Source: an uncultured Saprospiraceae bacterium
GTDB taxonomy: Bacteria; Bacteroidota; Bacteroidia; Chitinophagales; Saprospiraceae
Length of the DNA: 64,000 nt
Direction of reading: 5' to 3'
Assembly: GCA_937995755.1 (NCBI GenBank)
Contig: CALKJD010000014.1
Span: 1 to 64,000 of the forward strand
The position numbers were made by a program, and so were the translations under genes. A model generated the notes under the pieces. It was not told where the DNA came from. It searched no databases and was given only the letters and a program-made list of their open reading frames with translations. Of the stretch, positions 18,777 through 27,600 are shown piece after piece. Every line of letters starts with the position of its first letter. The first letter of the stretch is position 1.

Positions 18777-19880
18777 ATGTATAAAAATATAAAATCAATA
18801 ATCATCTGTCTCTTAGCTGTGACATCATTAAGCGCTCAGCATTTCGAAGGGACATTTACCAATGAGGGTAATAAATTAACTTTTAAAATTAAGCCAGTAG
18901 GTGGCAGTATTACGGAGAGTATAACTTATATAGATTTCAACTTTAGGTTTGATCCTTCATTGAATATTACATATGCTAACATTACACCCAATACTGCAGA
19001 TTTTCCTGGACTCAATATACAGAAGTTTGCAGAGCGCCAATTCAATGGTATGAAGTATCAAAGGTTTGCTCACAATACAGGGACATTAGGAATGAAAACC
19101 TATACACAAGATGTGGAGTACGAAGTGTTTACAGTCACATTAAATGATATAGGTAATGCGATGGGAGATCTGGAGTTAGTTATGGATTTATCCTCTGAGG
19201 CTAATTTCCCAAATGATTATATCTTTTCTGTAAATAATTCAATAGGTATTCCTATTACAGATCAGACCGCACCGTATAGTTATTTCTATGCTTCGCAGAC
19301 TAATCCTACAGGATCGGAGTATGTCATGGCGCTGGCTAATGTAGCGTTGCCAATAGAACTTAAGTCTTTTGAAGCGATAGCTCGCCAAGAAGATATTATG
19401 CTGGATTGGGAAGTTTTCGAAGAAATTAATCTATCAAATTATGAAATATTAAGATCAGAAAGTACAGATGATTTTAAGGCGATTACCTCGGTAGAATTTA
19501 ATGAGAAAAATAATGGTAGATATGCTTATATTGATAGTGACGTAGAGGCGAACGTAAACTATTACTACATACTTAGTGCGATTGATTTAGATGGTAGTGT
19601 AGATAACTCTCGAATAAGACAAGCTATGATTAAAGGTAGCGACATAGTGGAGGTTGAAATATTTCCTAATCCAGTACATGATCATTTTTATATCAAGTCT
19701 ACTGCTGCCGATATGAGAGACATACAAGTCTTTGATTTAGAAGGGAAGGTAATGACGTCTCAGTTAAGCATTGTAGATCAAGGCGATCATACTTTTTATA
19801 TAGATAGTAGTGAGCTGTCGTCAGGTACGTATTTTGTAAAAATAGCGGATGTCATGAAGAAAATTGTTGTAGCGAAATAA
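18777..19880 (+). CDS. small T9SS-sorted protein with N-terminal Ig/cohesin-like domain
   Basis: This 367-residue protein has a signal peptide (1-20, ending SLSAQ). Residues about 21-190 form a beta-rich domain (EGNKLTFKIKP, ITYIDFNFRFDPSLNITYANI) with the strand order expected of a cohesin-like or carbohydrate-binding sandwich. Residues about 195-290 are the FN3-like module that often precedes sorting domains (LPIELKSFEA, YYYILSAIDLDG). Residues 293-367 are a T9SS type A sorting domain (IFPNPVHDHFYIK to KKIVVAK). It starts 7 bases after the giant dockerin-ended gene, so the two are co-transcribed and may form a complex. The cohesin resemblance is from pattern only, without a profile search. 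Confidence 0.85.
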   Translation: MYKNIKSIIICLLAVTSLSAQHFEGTFTNEGNKLTFKIKPVGGSITESITYIDFNFRFDPSLNITYANITPNTADFPGLNIQKFAERQFNGMKYQRFAHNTGTLGMKTYTQDVEYEVFTVTLNDIGNAMGDLELVMDLSSEANFPNDYIFSVNNSIGIPITDQTAPYSYFYASQTNPTGSEYVMALANVALPIELKSFEAIARQEDIMLDWEVFEEINLSNYEILRSESTDDFKAITSVEFNEKNNGRYAYIDSDVEANVNYYYILSAIDLDGSVDNSRIRQAMIKGSDIVEVEIFPNPVHDHFYIKSTAADMRDIQVFDLEGKVMTSQLSIVDQGDHTFYIDSSELSSGTYFVKIADVMKKIVVAK

Positions 19881-19982
19881 TGATCTCTTAGATATTTAGA
19901 ATATCAAAAGAAAACATTTTTACTCCAATAGCAATAGAATGCGAATAGCATTGGATTTGGTTTTTGCTGCAAAATGAAAATA

Positions 19983-20053
19983 GTATTTGCCCTAATTGAT
20001 ATTTAGATCTGGAGCGGCGTTGCCGTTCCAGATTGTTTAATCTTGGCAAATAC
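19983..20053. other. nested inverted repeats, candidate structured RNA
   Basis: The outer pair is GTATTTGCC (19983-19991) with GGCAAATAC (20045-20053), 9 of 9 paired. The inner pair is ATCTGGAGCGGC (20007-20018) with GCCGTTCCAGAT (20022-20033), 12 pairs with one G-U. A small CTAA/TTAG stem fits between them, which would make a three-way junction. No known RNA family was recognised. Confidence 0.5.
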
Positions 20054-20163
20054 AGGTATTTATTCTCATGGCTAATAATAGAAGATTATTTAAAAATACT
20101 AGTTTCAGTAGTACTCTACGTACAGTCTGATTTAAAATGTTTTGTCAATCAATTTGTTTGGTG

Positions 20164-20204
20164 CACTTCAATAGTCCTTTGTGATTGTTGGAGTGTTTTT
20201 TTTT
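20164..20204 (+). terminator. rho-independent terminator with T9 tract
   Basis: CACTTCAA (20164-20171) pairs with TTGGAGTG (20188-20195), one G-U pair, and is followed immediately by nine T residues. It faces rightward and has no gene within 280 bases upstream. Confidence 0.75.
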
Positions 20205-20317
20205 GAGCTCACCTCGAAAGTTGGATGAGTAGTAAGCAGATGGATAATGATTTTAATATCATTGGCTTACGATAATATATTATTACCGCTGTAGATAAGC
20301 TGTGAAATCGAACAAAT

Positions 20318-20707
20318 GTGATTCAGGATAGCTTTTATGAGTATTACCAAGATAAAATAAGCAAGCATATGGAAAATATAAAGGATTTATCAATAACAGG
20401 GTCTTTACAATTGAATCAATTTGAGATTCATAGTGTGAAAGAACGAGTAAATGACATCTTGGATATCTTGTCAGGGGTAGTTAAATTATCAATATTTTTC
20501 ACAGAAGCAAAAGATAGTATCAAAGTAATAGTGAAATCAGTAGTAGAAATAAAAGACAAGAGAAAATGCTTGAGATACCATTGTAGTGGAGAAGATAAGT
20601 ATGAAGCATTAGATACGGCATTGAACTACTTAGGACGTAAATATTTCAAGTTAGCAAGTAAGGGGAGGAGCTGCATAGAAGCAGAATTACTCGATAGAGC
20701 AAGTTAG
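20318..20707 (+). CDS. HPF/RaiA-like ribosome-associated protein (tentative)
   Basis: A 129-residue reading starts at a GTG; an ATG at 20369 would give 112 residues and begins closer to the first conserved strand. The C-terminal half (VKVIVKSV-like strands, then RYHCSGEDKYEALDTALNYL) resembles the beta-beta-alpha end of the sigma-54 modulation/HPF family, in which a G-x-D-x-Y-x-A-x-D helix precedes a basic tail. HPF proteins bind the 30S subunit and idle ribosomes in stationary phase. Similarity is partial and I give it as a lead. It is followed 60 bases later by the DUF421 gene. Confidence 0.55.
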   Translation: MIQDSFYEYYQDKISKHMENIKDLSITGSLQLNQFEIHSVKERVNDILDILSGVVKLSIFFTEAKDSIKVIVKSVVEIKDKRKCLRYHCSGEDKYEALDTALNYLGRKYFKLASKGRSCIEAELLDRAS

Positions 20708-20767
20708 AAAATTTAGCGTAGTTGCGTGGTGTGAGGGTTTATTGATTGTAATAAAAATAGAAAAGAC

Positions 20768-21301
20768 ATGGTAGATTGGATTTTAAATTCGTGGAGTGAT
20801 GTATGGGTGTCTGCAGTAAGTAGCATTTTGATATTCATAAGTATCATAGTCGTATCTAAGCTAGCAGGCCTAAGAACTTTTGCGAAGATGTCTAATGTGG
20901 ATTTTGCGGCTACCATAGCTATAGGATCTATCATAGCATCTGTTATTATGAATTCAGATCAATCTTGGATTAAAGGTTCTGTAGCCATCGCTTCGGTAAT
21001 CTCACTGCAATTAATATCTTCTTATCTCAAACGAAATAGCAAGGTGTACGAACAACTTACTTCTAACCAGCCTGTAGAACTATTGAGAGATGGTGAAGTT
21101 TCTTATGATCATTTGAAAGAGACAGGAGTTTCATACAGTGATCTGATGGCCAAATTAAGAGAAGCGAATGCCTTTAATATTAGCAATGTATATTCTGTAG
21201 TATTAGAAACTACTGGCGATATATCAGTTTTACATAGTAATGATGACGATATTATGTTATCTCAAGACGTGATGACTGGTGTAAAAAGAATCAATCAATA
21301 A
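20768..21301 (+). CDS. DUF421 (YetF/YcaP-type) membrane protein
   Basis: Its 177 residues match the usual layout. Three transmembrane helices (about 12-32, 45-63, 68-86) carry the family signature KLAGLRTFAKMSNVDFAATI. They are followed by a cytoplasmic domain with PVELLRDGEVSYDHLKETGVSYSDL. The family is widespread, linked to stress and sporulation envelopes in other phyla, and its biochemical activity is unknown. It is 17 bases ahead of the FAD/NAD(P)-binding gene and likely co-transcribed with it. Confidence 0.88.
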   Translation: MVDWILNSWSDVWVSAVSSILIFISIIVVSKLAGLRTFAKMSNVDFAATIAIGSIIASVIMNSDQSWIKGSVAIASVISLQLISSYLKRNSKVYEQLTSNQPVELLRDGEVSYDHLKETGVSYSDLMAKLREANAFNISNVYSVVLETTGDISVLHSNDDDIMLSQDVMTGVKRINQ

Positions 21302-21318
21302 GACGATCAAAATCTATT

Positions 21319-23016
21319 ATGAAAATAGCAATAATTGGAATGGGACCGAGAGGACTAAGTGCATTGGAGCGTTTATGTTATCATGTCGTTGAATTAGATC
21401 AGATATCAATTACGATATATGAAACTACGGATATGGCTGGCTATGGACATGTATATAATACAGCACAGCCTAATGCTAACTGGGTAAATATATCTGCAAG
21501 AGCACTAGATGACTTGAAGGGAAGAACTCAGTTAACCTATAGAAGCTTCGATATTCCAGAATTTCCGGCTTTTATTGATTCTCAATACAGCAGGAGTGAG
21601 GTAGGTCATAGCACCGAAAATTCAGATATATGGCATTATAGAAGTACGATCGGAAAATACCTCAAAGAAAGATTTCAATCGATTATCAATCCACTTTTGA
21701 AAAATGGAGTAGCTACAGTTTTGTCCAATAAAGTGGATAAGGTAAATTATGTAGATAGTACTATAGAAGTTATTACGGATGAGGGAAATGTCGATAAATT
21801 TGATGAAGTATTATTAACGATAGGTCATCAGCCTACCACCATAGACGATCAGCTTTCAACGTGGTTATCCAAAGCTAAATCTAACAGTGATATTCTGTTG
21901 TTTACTGAGGCCTATCCGATTCGAAATTTACAATCTGTTATTGAAGAAGGTCATCATACGATCGGGTTAAGAGGATTTGGTCTGGCGGCAATAGACGTCA
22001 TAAGGTATTTGGTAAATTGCATAGATGCTAAAAGTGATGTGTCATCTAATCATAATTTAACTCCCCAAAACGTATCGATTTGCGCTTTCACACTTGATGG
22101 ATTAGCACCTGTACCCAAACCTTTAAATGAAAAAGTAGACAATCAATTCGCTCCCTCCAAAGATCATCTGAATCAGATTAGTATGGCGATTAGCCAAGCG
22201 ATTGAATCTGATGTTAAGACACATTTGTTTCTAGTGGAAGTGATTACTACAATAACAAGTCAATTATATAATAGATATAGAAAGCAACAAGGGCTTTCTG
22301 ATGTAGAGGGTGATATGGCTATTGCAAAATGGATATCAGAAGGTGCGACCGACCATGTATTATTTGCAGATAAAGATAAAGACGTAGTAGCTATTATAAA
22401 GGATCAAGTGCAAATGGCCAGAGGAGAACAACAATCGTCCTTGGATTATTTTATCGGTCAGGTATGGCGACATATCCAACCTACATTATATGATGAGTTA
22501 TCACATAGAGGTTTTGAGGATGATCTAATGGCAGAAATAATCTCTATTGATGAAAGGATTAAAAGATACTCTTATGGTCCACCGGTTCAGAGTATGGAAT
22601 ATATATTAGATTGTGTCGATCGAGGAATATTAAGTCTTCAGTTTTTGGATAATCCTTCGCTTGAGCTTACTGAGAAAGGGTGGGATATTTCAAACCACGG
22701 AAATCGAATGACCGTAACGGCTATGATTAATACTGTCATAGATTCTCCTAAGATACTTGATGTCAAGAGTGCTCTTGTTCAGTCTTTATTGGCAGATGAT
22801 ATTATTCAACCCGTACACAGAGATTATGGTATAGATACTACGCCATACGGTAGAATTGTAAACGCTGAAGAGAATGCTGATTTACCTATTTATTTATTAG
22901 GACGATTAGCTAAAGGAAGTGTAATTGGCGTTGATGCCATATTGGAATGCTTTGGAAATAGAATCGATGCTTGGGCAGAAGAGTTTTCGAAGAGAGTAAA
23001 TGCTGAAAAGAAATAA
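21319..23016 (+). CDS. FAD/NAD(P)-binding protein
   Basis: The 565-residue protein opens with a Rossmann dinucleotide-binding motif (IAIIGMGPRGLSALERL, pattern GxGxxG with one variant position). It continues with the YGHVYNTAQPNANWVNISAR segment of the NAD_binding_9 / HI0933-related family. A second nucleotide-binding region (TIGLRGFGLAAIDVIRYL) lies near residue 215, and the end shows the conserved LLGRLAKGSVIGVDAILECFG. Members are thought to be flavin-dependent oxidoreductases, some acting on amino acids, but no substrate is established. It follows DUF421 at 17 bases, with no clear functional link. Confidence 0.85.
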   Translation: MKIAIIGMGPRGLSALERLCYHVVELDQISITIYETTDMAGYGHVYNTAQPNANWVNISARALDDLKGRTQLTYRSFDIPEFPAFIDSQYSRSEVGHSTENSDIWHYRSTIGKYLKERFQSIINPLLKNGVATVLSNKVDKVNYVDSTIEVITDEGNVDKFDEVLLTIGHQPTTIDDQLSTWLSKAKSNSDILLFTEAYPIRNLQSVIEEGHHTIGLRGFGLAAIDVIRYLVNCIDAKSDVSSNHNLTPQNVSICAFTLDGLAPVPKPLNEKVDNQFAPSKDHLNQISMAISQAIESDVKTHLFLVEVITTITSQLYNRYRKQQGLSDVEGDMAIAKWISEGATDHVLFADKDKDVVAIIKDQVQMARGEQQSSLDYFIGQVWRHIQPTLYDELSHRGFEDDLMAEIISIDERIKRYSYGPPVQSMEYILDCVDRGILSLQFLDNPSLELTEKGWDISNHGNRMTVTAMINTVIDSPKILDVKSALVQSLLADDIIQPVHRDYGIDTTPYGRIVNAEENADLPIYLLGRLAKGSVIGVDAILECFGNRIDAWAEEFSKRVNAEKK

Positions 23017-23124
23017 TAGTAGTAGTTGTATCTATCATTAAGCGCAGCTAATTATTAATAACTTATACTATGGTTTAGCTCAATACAACTCAGGTCATAT
23101 GGTATACAAGGAACCATTTATAAC

Positions 23125-23166
23125 AAAAAAAAGAAGGCTTGATTCATCTAGGATCATCAAGCCTTC
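23125..23166 (-). terminator. rho-independent terminator after the TPR lipoprotein gene
   Basis: GAAGGCTTGAT (23133-23143) pairs perfectly with ATCAAGCCTTC (23156-23166). On the minus strand the stem is followed by eight T residues (23125-23132), a textbook intrinsic terminator for the leftward gene ending at 23193. Confidence 0.85.
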
Positions 23167-23192
23167 AAGAAAAATATAACAGGGCATTATTA

Positions 23193-24422
23193 CTAAATAA
23201 CTATTTGCATTTTTCGAAGATCTGGATGCTTCGAGTTGGTCGAAGACGCTACTTCAAAATATTTTTTAGCCTCTAAACGGTTTTCTTGTTTTATTGCAAT
23301 TTCCGTCATCACTTTATTGACATCAATATTGCTAGGTCTCTTGCGATATTCTTTGTTAGCATATTCTTTAGCCATATCTATATCTTCTAAGATATTAAGA
23401 TAGAGATTAGCATATTCTAGATTCATATTGTGACCACTATCTGTATCTTCTTTAAGCATTACCATGATCTCATCCATAAGACCGTTCATCTCCTCTGTAC
23501 GTCCTTGCTTCTTGTATAATTCAGCAAGTGAGATATAGAAACCTACTTCTGGAATAATAGCCATGGCTTCTTTTAGAGTAGCTTCACCTTCATTCTCTTG
23601 ACCCTGAAGTATTTGTACATCACCTATGGCGCCAACCGCAAATGGATAGTTAGGTCTCATGTCCAGTATCTCATTATATACTTGTTTTGCATTATCTAAT
23701 TGGCCGTATTTTTTATAGATATCTCCTAAGGTGAGCATCGCCCATGCTGTCTCTTCATATCCAGGATAACCAGACTTTACGGCTAATGTCATCGCTTCAA
23801 TACTTCCTTCTACATCACCATGGATTTCTCTTAGGTAAGATACACGGCTGTATGATCTGATATCTGGTTTGATGGATATCATCTTATCAGAAAGTTTTAC
23901 AGCTTTATCGTAATTTCCTAGTTCTACATTAGCATCTACCAGTACTCCATGGATTTGAGCATTGTTAGGATTAAGCAGAGCTGCTTCGTTACCAGTTTTC
24001 AATGCTGCAGCAAATTCATGAAGAGATAATTCTACTCCAGCTTTAGTCGTAAGAGCTAAGAATTTCATATCCTCAGTCAATTTTGAATCGATAAGGGCAT
24101 CATCTAATATCGCTAGAGCGGCAGGGTAGTAGTGGCCATGTTCACCAGTTACTCTTGCCTCTTTGATATATAATTGTGCTAATTGAATTTTAGTTTTATT
24201 GTCATGTGGTTTAGCCGCTAATACTTTGGTATAGTTGCTATAGTTATTTTGCACTTCGTCCCATTCTTTGCCGAGTTGAATGGCTTCTCCTCTTTGTATG
24301 AGTTCGGCAGTTTCTATTTGGGCTGGTGCAGATTCGACCTCGTCGCCTTTGCAAGATGAAAATAGAGTCAATGCTATAACCGTCAGGGCTATAGGTCCGT
24401 ACGTTTTGATGATTGTATTCAT
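23193..24422 (-). CDS. TPR-repeat lipoprotein
   Basis: A 409-residue lipoprotein with a lipobox F-S-S-C (Cys24) after a hydrophobic signal. Residues about 60-400 are tetratricopeptide repeats (LYIKEARVTGEHGHYYPAAL, NPNNAQIHGVLVDANVELGN, GAIGDVQILQGQENEGE). It is probably a periplasmic scaffold. Its upstream region carries a bipartite motif, with identical 15-base spacing, that is also found ahead of the DUF4331 operon next door, so the two units are likely co-regulated. TPR lipoprotein plus DUF4331 is a pairing I have seen in other Bacteroidota, but its purpose is unknown. Confidence 0.88.
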   Translation of the reverse strand: MNTIIKTYGPIALTVIALTLFSSCKGDEVESAPAQIETAELIQRGEAIQLGKEWDEVQNNYSNYTKVLAAKPHDNKTKIQLAQLYIKEARVTGEHGHYYPAALAILDDALIDSKLTEDMKFLALTTKAGVELSLHEFAAALKTGNEAALLNPNNAQIHGVLVDANVELGNYDKAVKLSDKMISIKPDIRSYSRVSYLREIHGDVEGSIEAMTLAVKSGYPGYEETAWAMLTLGDIYKKYGQLDNAKQVYNEILDMRPNYPFAVGAIGDVQILQGQENEGEATLKEAMAIIPEVGFYISLAELYKKQGRTEEMNGLMDEIMVMLKEDTDSGHNMNLEYANLYLNILEDIDMAKEYANKEYRKRPSNIDVNKVMTEIAIKQENRLEAKKYFEVASSTNSKHPDLRKMQIVI

Positions 24423-24475
24423 TATATCTTATTATGATTTTGAAATAATACGTAAAAGATGGGTTCATTTCCTTC

Positions 24476-24514
24476 TACACCTATACTTACGTGTGCTGAT
24501 TTCAATTTGGATTT
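24476..24514 (-). promoter_or_regulatory. ECF-like promoter, copy B (TPR lipoprotein)
   Basis: Minus strand: AAATCCAA, a 15-base spacer, then CGTAAGTATAGGTGTA. The downstream edge is 54 bases from the ATG at 24422. All 24 defined bases are identical to copy A at 30414-30452 while the spacers differ, which points to selection on the two boxes. Confidence 0.65.
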
Positions 24515-24563
24515 GTAAAAGGTGAAAAAACTTCAAGTTTATTTGATGAAGATCTCTATAAAT

Positions 24564-24595
24564 AAAAAAGAGGTCACATCTAATGACGTGACCTC
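24564..24595 (-). terminator. rho-independent terminator after the DUF4331 operon
   Basis: GAGGTCAC (24570-24577) pairs with GTGACCTC (24588-24595). On the minus strand six T residues follow (24564-24569). It closes the leftward DUF4331 operon and insulates it from the TPR lipoprotein gene. Confidence 0.8.
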
Positions 24596-24688
24596 GGTTT
24601 TCAAAACCCCAAAAAACCATAATAATTCTTGTTGTTTCGTTAGGTGGAGTAATTAACTCTGCCTAGATATGTTTGGGTATTTATATTA

Positions 24689-27600
24689 TTAATTCGCCTT
24701 GATAAATTTCATTGAATGTGAAAATTTATCGTTAGAGATAGTTAAGATGTACATACCTTCATTGAGATCGACTACATTGATGTTACTTACATCGCTATTG
24801 ACCTTTGATTGTATTACTACTTTACCATCTAGTGAAGTTATTGTCATGATGGCATCATGGTACAATACATTATTACCTGCAATCGCTAATGATATTCTAT
24901 TACTCGCTGGGTTAGGAAATAATTGTATTTCAATTTCCTCATCCGCAATATTAACCGTTGCTACATCTATGATTGCATCTTTAGCCATATGTATAGCTGA
25001 TACTCCTGACTGAAGTACATTGTATATTGGAGCTACGTTACCTGCAAGCGTATTTACTTCAAATCCTAAAACTCTACCGCCTTCATTAGCTCTTTCAGCT
25101 ACATAAGCGATATTGCTAGTATTGTCATAGTCTACATCTACAGGGTTACCTAAGTTAGTGGCAGGACCTTCGATTCTTACTTGCTCAGTAGCAGAGATAT
25201 TATTATCATCAGACTTACTTTCAAAATCAGTGATAAATACAATGGCTCCATCTACTGCACTTGAAGCTTCAGCTACATCAGTAAGGATTAGTAAATCTAT
25301 GGATTGATCATATACAAGACCATGTGTTCTTACAAGACCATCTATAGTGATGATCTCATCAGGTGCAAGGTCTGTTCCTTGTAATGGCTTACTTAAGAAA
25401 GATTCTAATACGGCCAATTGATTCGTATTATCCATTACAGCTAAAAGACTACCTTCTGCTCCAAATTGAATTCCCCATAAGTTAAAAGATGTAATAAATT
25501 CTTTGTCTAATGTGATACTTGATCCATCAATTGTATATACTACAAGTTTATTGAGCTGTCCGTTAGCATCACTAGCATCTTGTGCTACGACTAGTTTGTT
25601 TCCGAGTACTGTGATTTCTCTTCCATTGCTAAAGTCAGAAGTAGATGTTCCACTAATGGATGGTGTTCCTCCTGCGTTAAGTGTTGCATTAAGATCGGCA
25701 TAAGCATTGATAACATTATTTGTTCTATCTAATTCGTATAATACATCGTTATCTTTATCGTAGTAAAGGCCATCAGCATCCATCGCACCGCTAAATGAAT
25801 TCACGTTGATGTTTCCGTTTTCTTTTACATCATAAACAGTAAGGATATCTTCTGTATTAGATGAAGTAAAAAATTGTGAGACTGTCTCTAGTTCTACCAT
25901 TGGATCCATCAAATCACTGAAATAAATTGCTGAAGCACCTGCGAAATCTCTGGAGTAGCTAGGGGCTACATCACCACCTACTGTAGCTCCATCAAAAGCT
26001 AAAATTCTACCGCCACCATTGGCTCTTTCAGCGATGTATATAAGATCGTTAGTGTAATCGTAGGCAACATCCACTGGGTTACCCAATAATGTGCTAGAAC
26101 CTTCTACTCTTACTTGCTCTGCGGCGGATATAGTCCCATCAGCAATTGCTGCTGTGAAATTTCTTACGATGGCAAAGGCACCATCATCAGCTACTGCTCC
26201 AGATGCTACATCTGTAAGTACCATAACATCGTTATCAGTATCGACTATGAGGCCATGTGTTCTGATGATTCCTTCTACTGTAATCAATTGATCTGGTGAC
26301 ACTTCATCTCCGTCTGCATTAGATAGAAAGTTGTTAAATATCGCAAGTCTATCACTGTTGTCTTCGATCGCATATAGTGCATCTCCCACTAGTTGGATTC
26401 CCCATAGGTTGAGATCAGTCGTAAATTCGGCTGTACGTACGATATCATTTGCAGACACGATATATACTACAAATTTATTTTCTTGACCATTGTCATCACT
26501 TGCATCTTGTGCTACTACTAAGGTACTTCCATCTACAGTAATCTCTCTACCATTGATAAAGTCTGAAGTAGAGGTAGCTGTTAATGTAGGATTGTCTCCT
26601 GACTCGATTGAAATCTTAGCATTACTATATGCATTGATTACATTATCAGATCTATTAAGTTGGTATAAAACATCATCGTCGCTGCTATAGTAGAGACCAT
26701 CTGCATCAGTTCCAGCTACTCCGAATGATCTGAATGTTACATCGTCTGTACCATCTACACCGAGCATAGCGGCAGTGCCAGTTGTATTAGAAGATACAAA
26801 TACATTCAGTAAATCTTCTCCTTCTGTTTCTTGTATACCGTCATAGATTTCTCCACTACAATCTCCTTTACCACTTGCTGGCTGTGCCAAGTATGGGAAT
26901 GAAGAAGTAAAGTCTCTATCGTTAGCTTCTACTCCTGTAGAATACGTCAATACATCTAATAAATCGTCAGTTACAGGACTTGCATCTGGATCAGTAGCGT
27001 CATAATCATCATACCATAATCCTACTGCTGCGAGTACTACTCCGCCCACCGCTTGTAATTCTATTCTTGTTACATCATCTTCTAGTCTACGTCCATTTGG
27101 AAAACCATCCATGTTAGGAATAAATTCTAATTCTGCGGTAGTATTAAAAGGTGCTACGGTAAGACCAATTGCCGCGGCTTGAACTAGACCTAAAGAACTG
27201 AAATTTGGATCATCTCTAGGTGTTACAGGTACGGCCATATTTAACCTTAGCATATCACCACCGTTAGGTAAGAAGTTATTGATAAAAGGCTTACCAGCGG
27301 CTACTGGATTGCCACCTTTTCCTGTAGCTAATTGGTATGGTATAGCATTAGGTACTCCTGTGTGAAATATAGGCCATAAATCTACTGATCTAGGTTTTCC
27401 TGGAATCAATAATAAATCGCCATATACTTCAAATGCAGTACCTGTTAGGTCTCCACCTGCAAGCGCACTAACACCATCTGCTCCATTGGAGAAGTCAAAT
27501 GCACCGAGTGAAGCTTTCTGAATACGTAATGGACCGAATGCTGGCACTGCGCCACCAAACTGTGCATCATCCATATATAAAGCTAACTCTGGATTATAGA

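Larger units (their letters stand above)
19881..20317. other. structured intergenic region, 437 bases
   Basis: Gene-free stretch with three structured elements: the nested hairpin at 19983-20053, a strong rho-independent terminator at 20164-20204, and a looser inverted repeat (GTAAGC at 20232-20237 with GCTTAC at 20265-20270). The terminator sits nearly 300 bases past the previous stop codon, so a long 3' UTR or a separate small RNA is possible. Confidence 0.55.
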
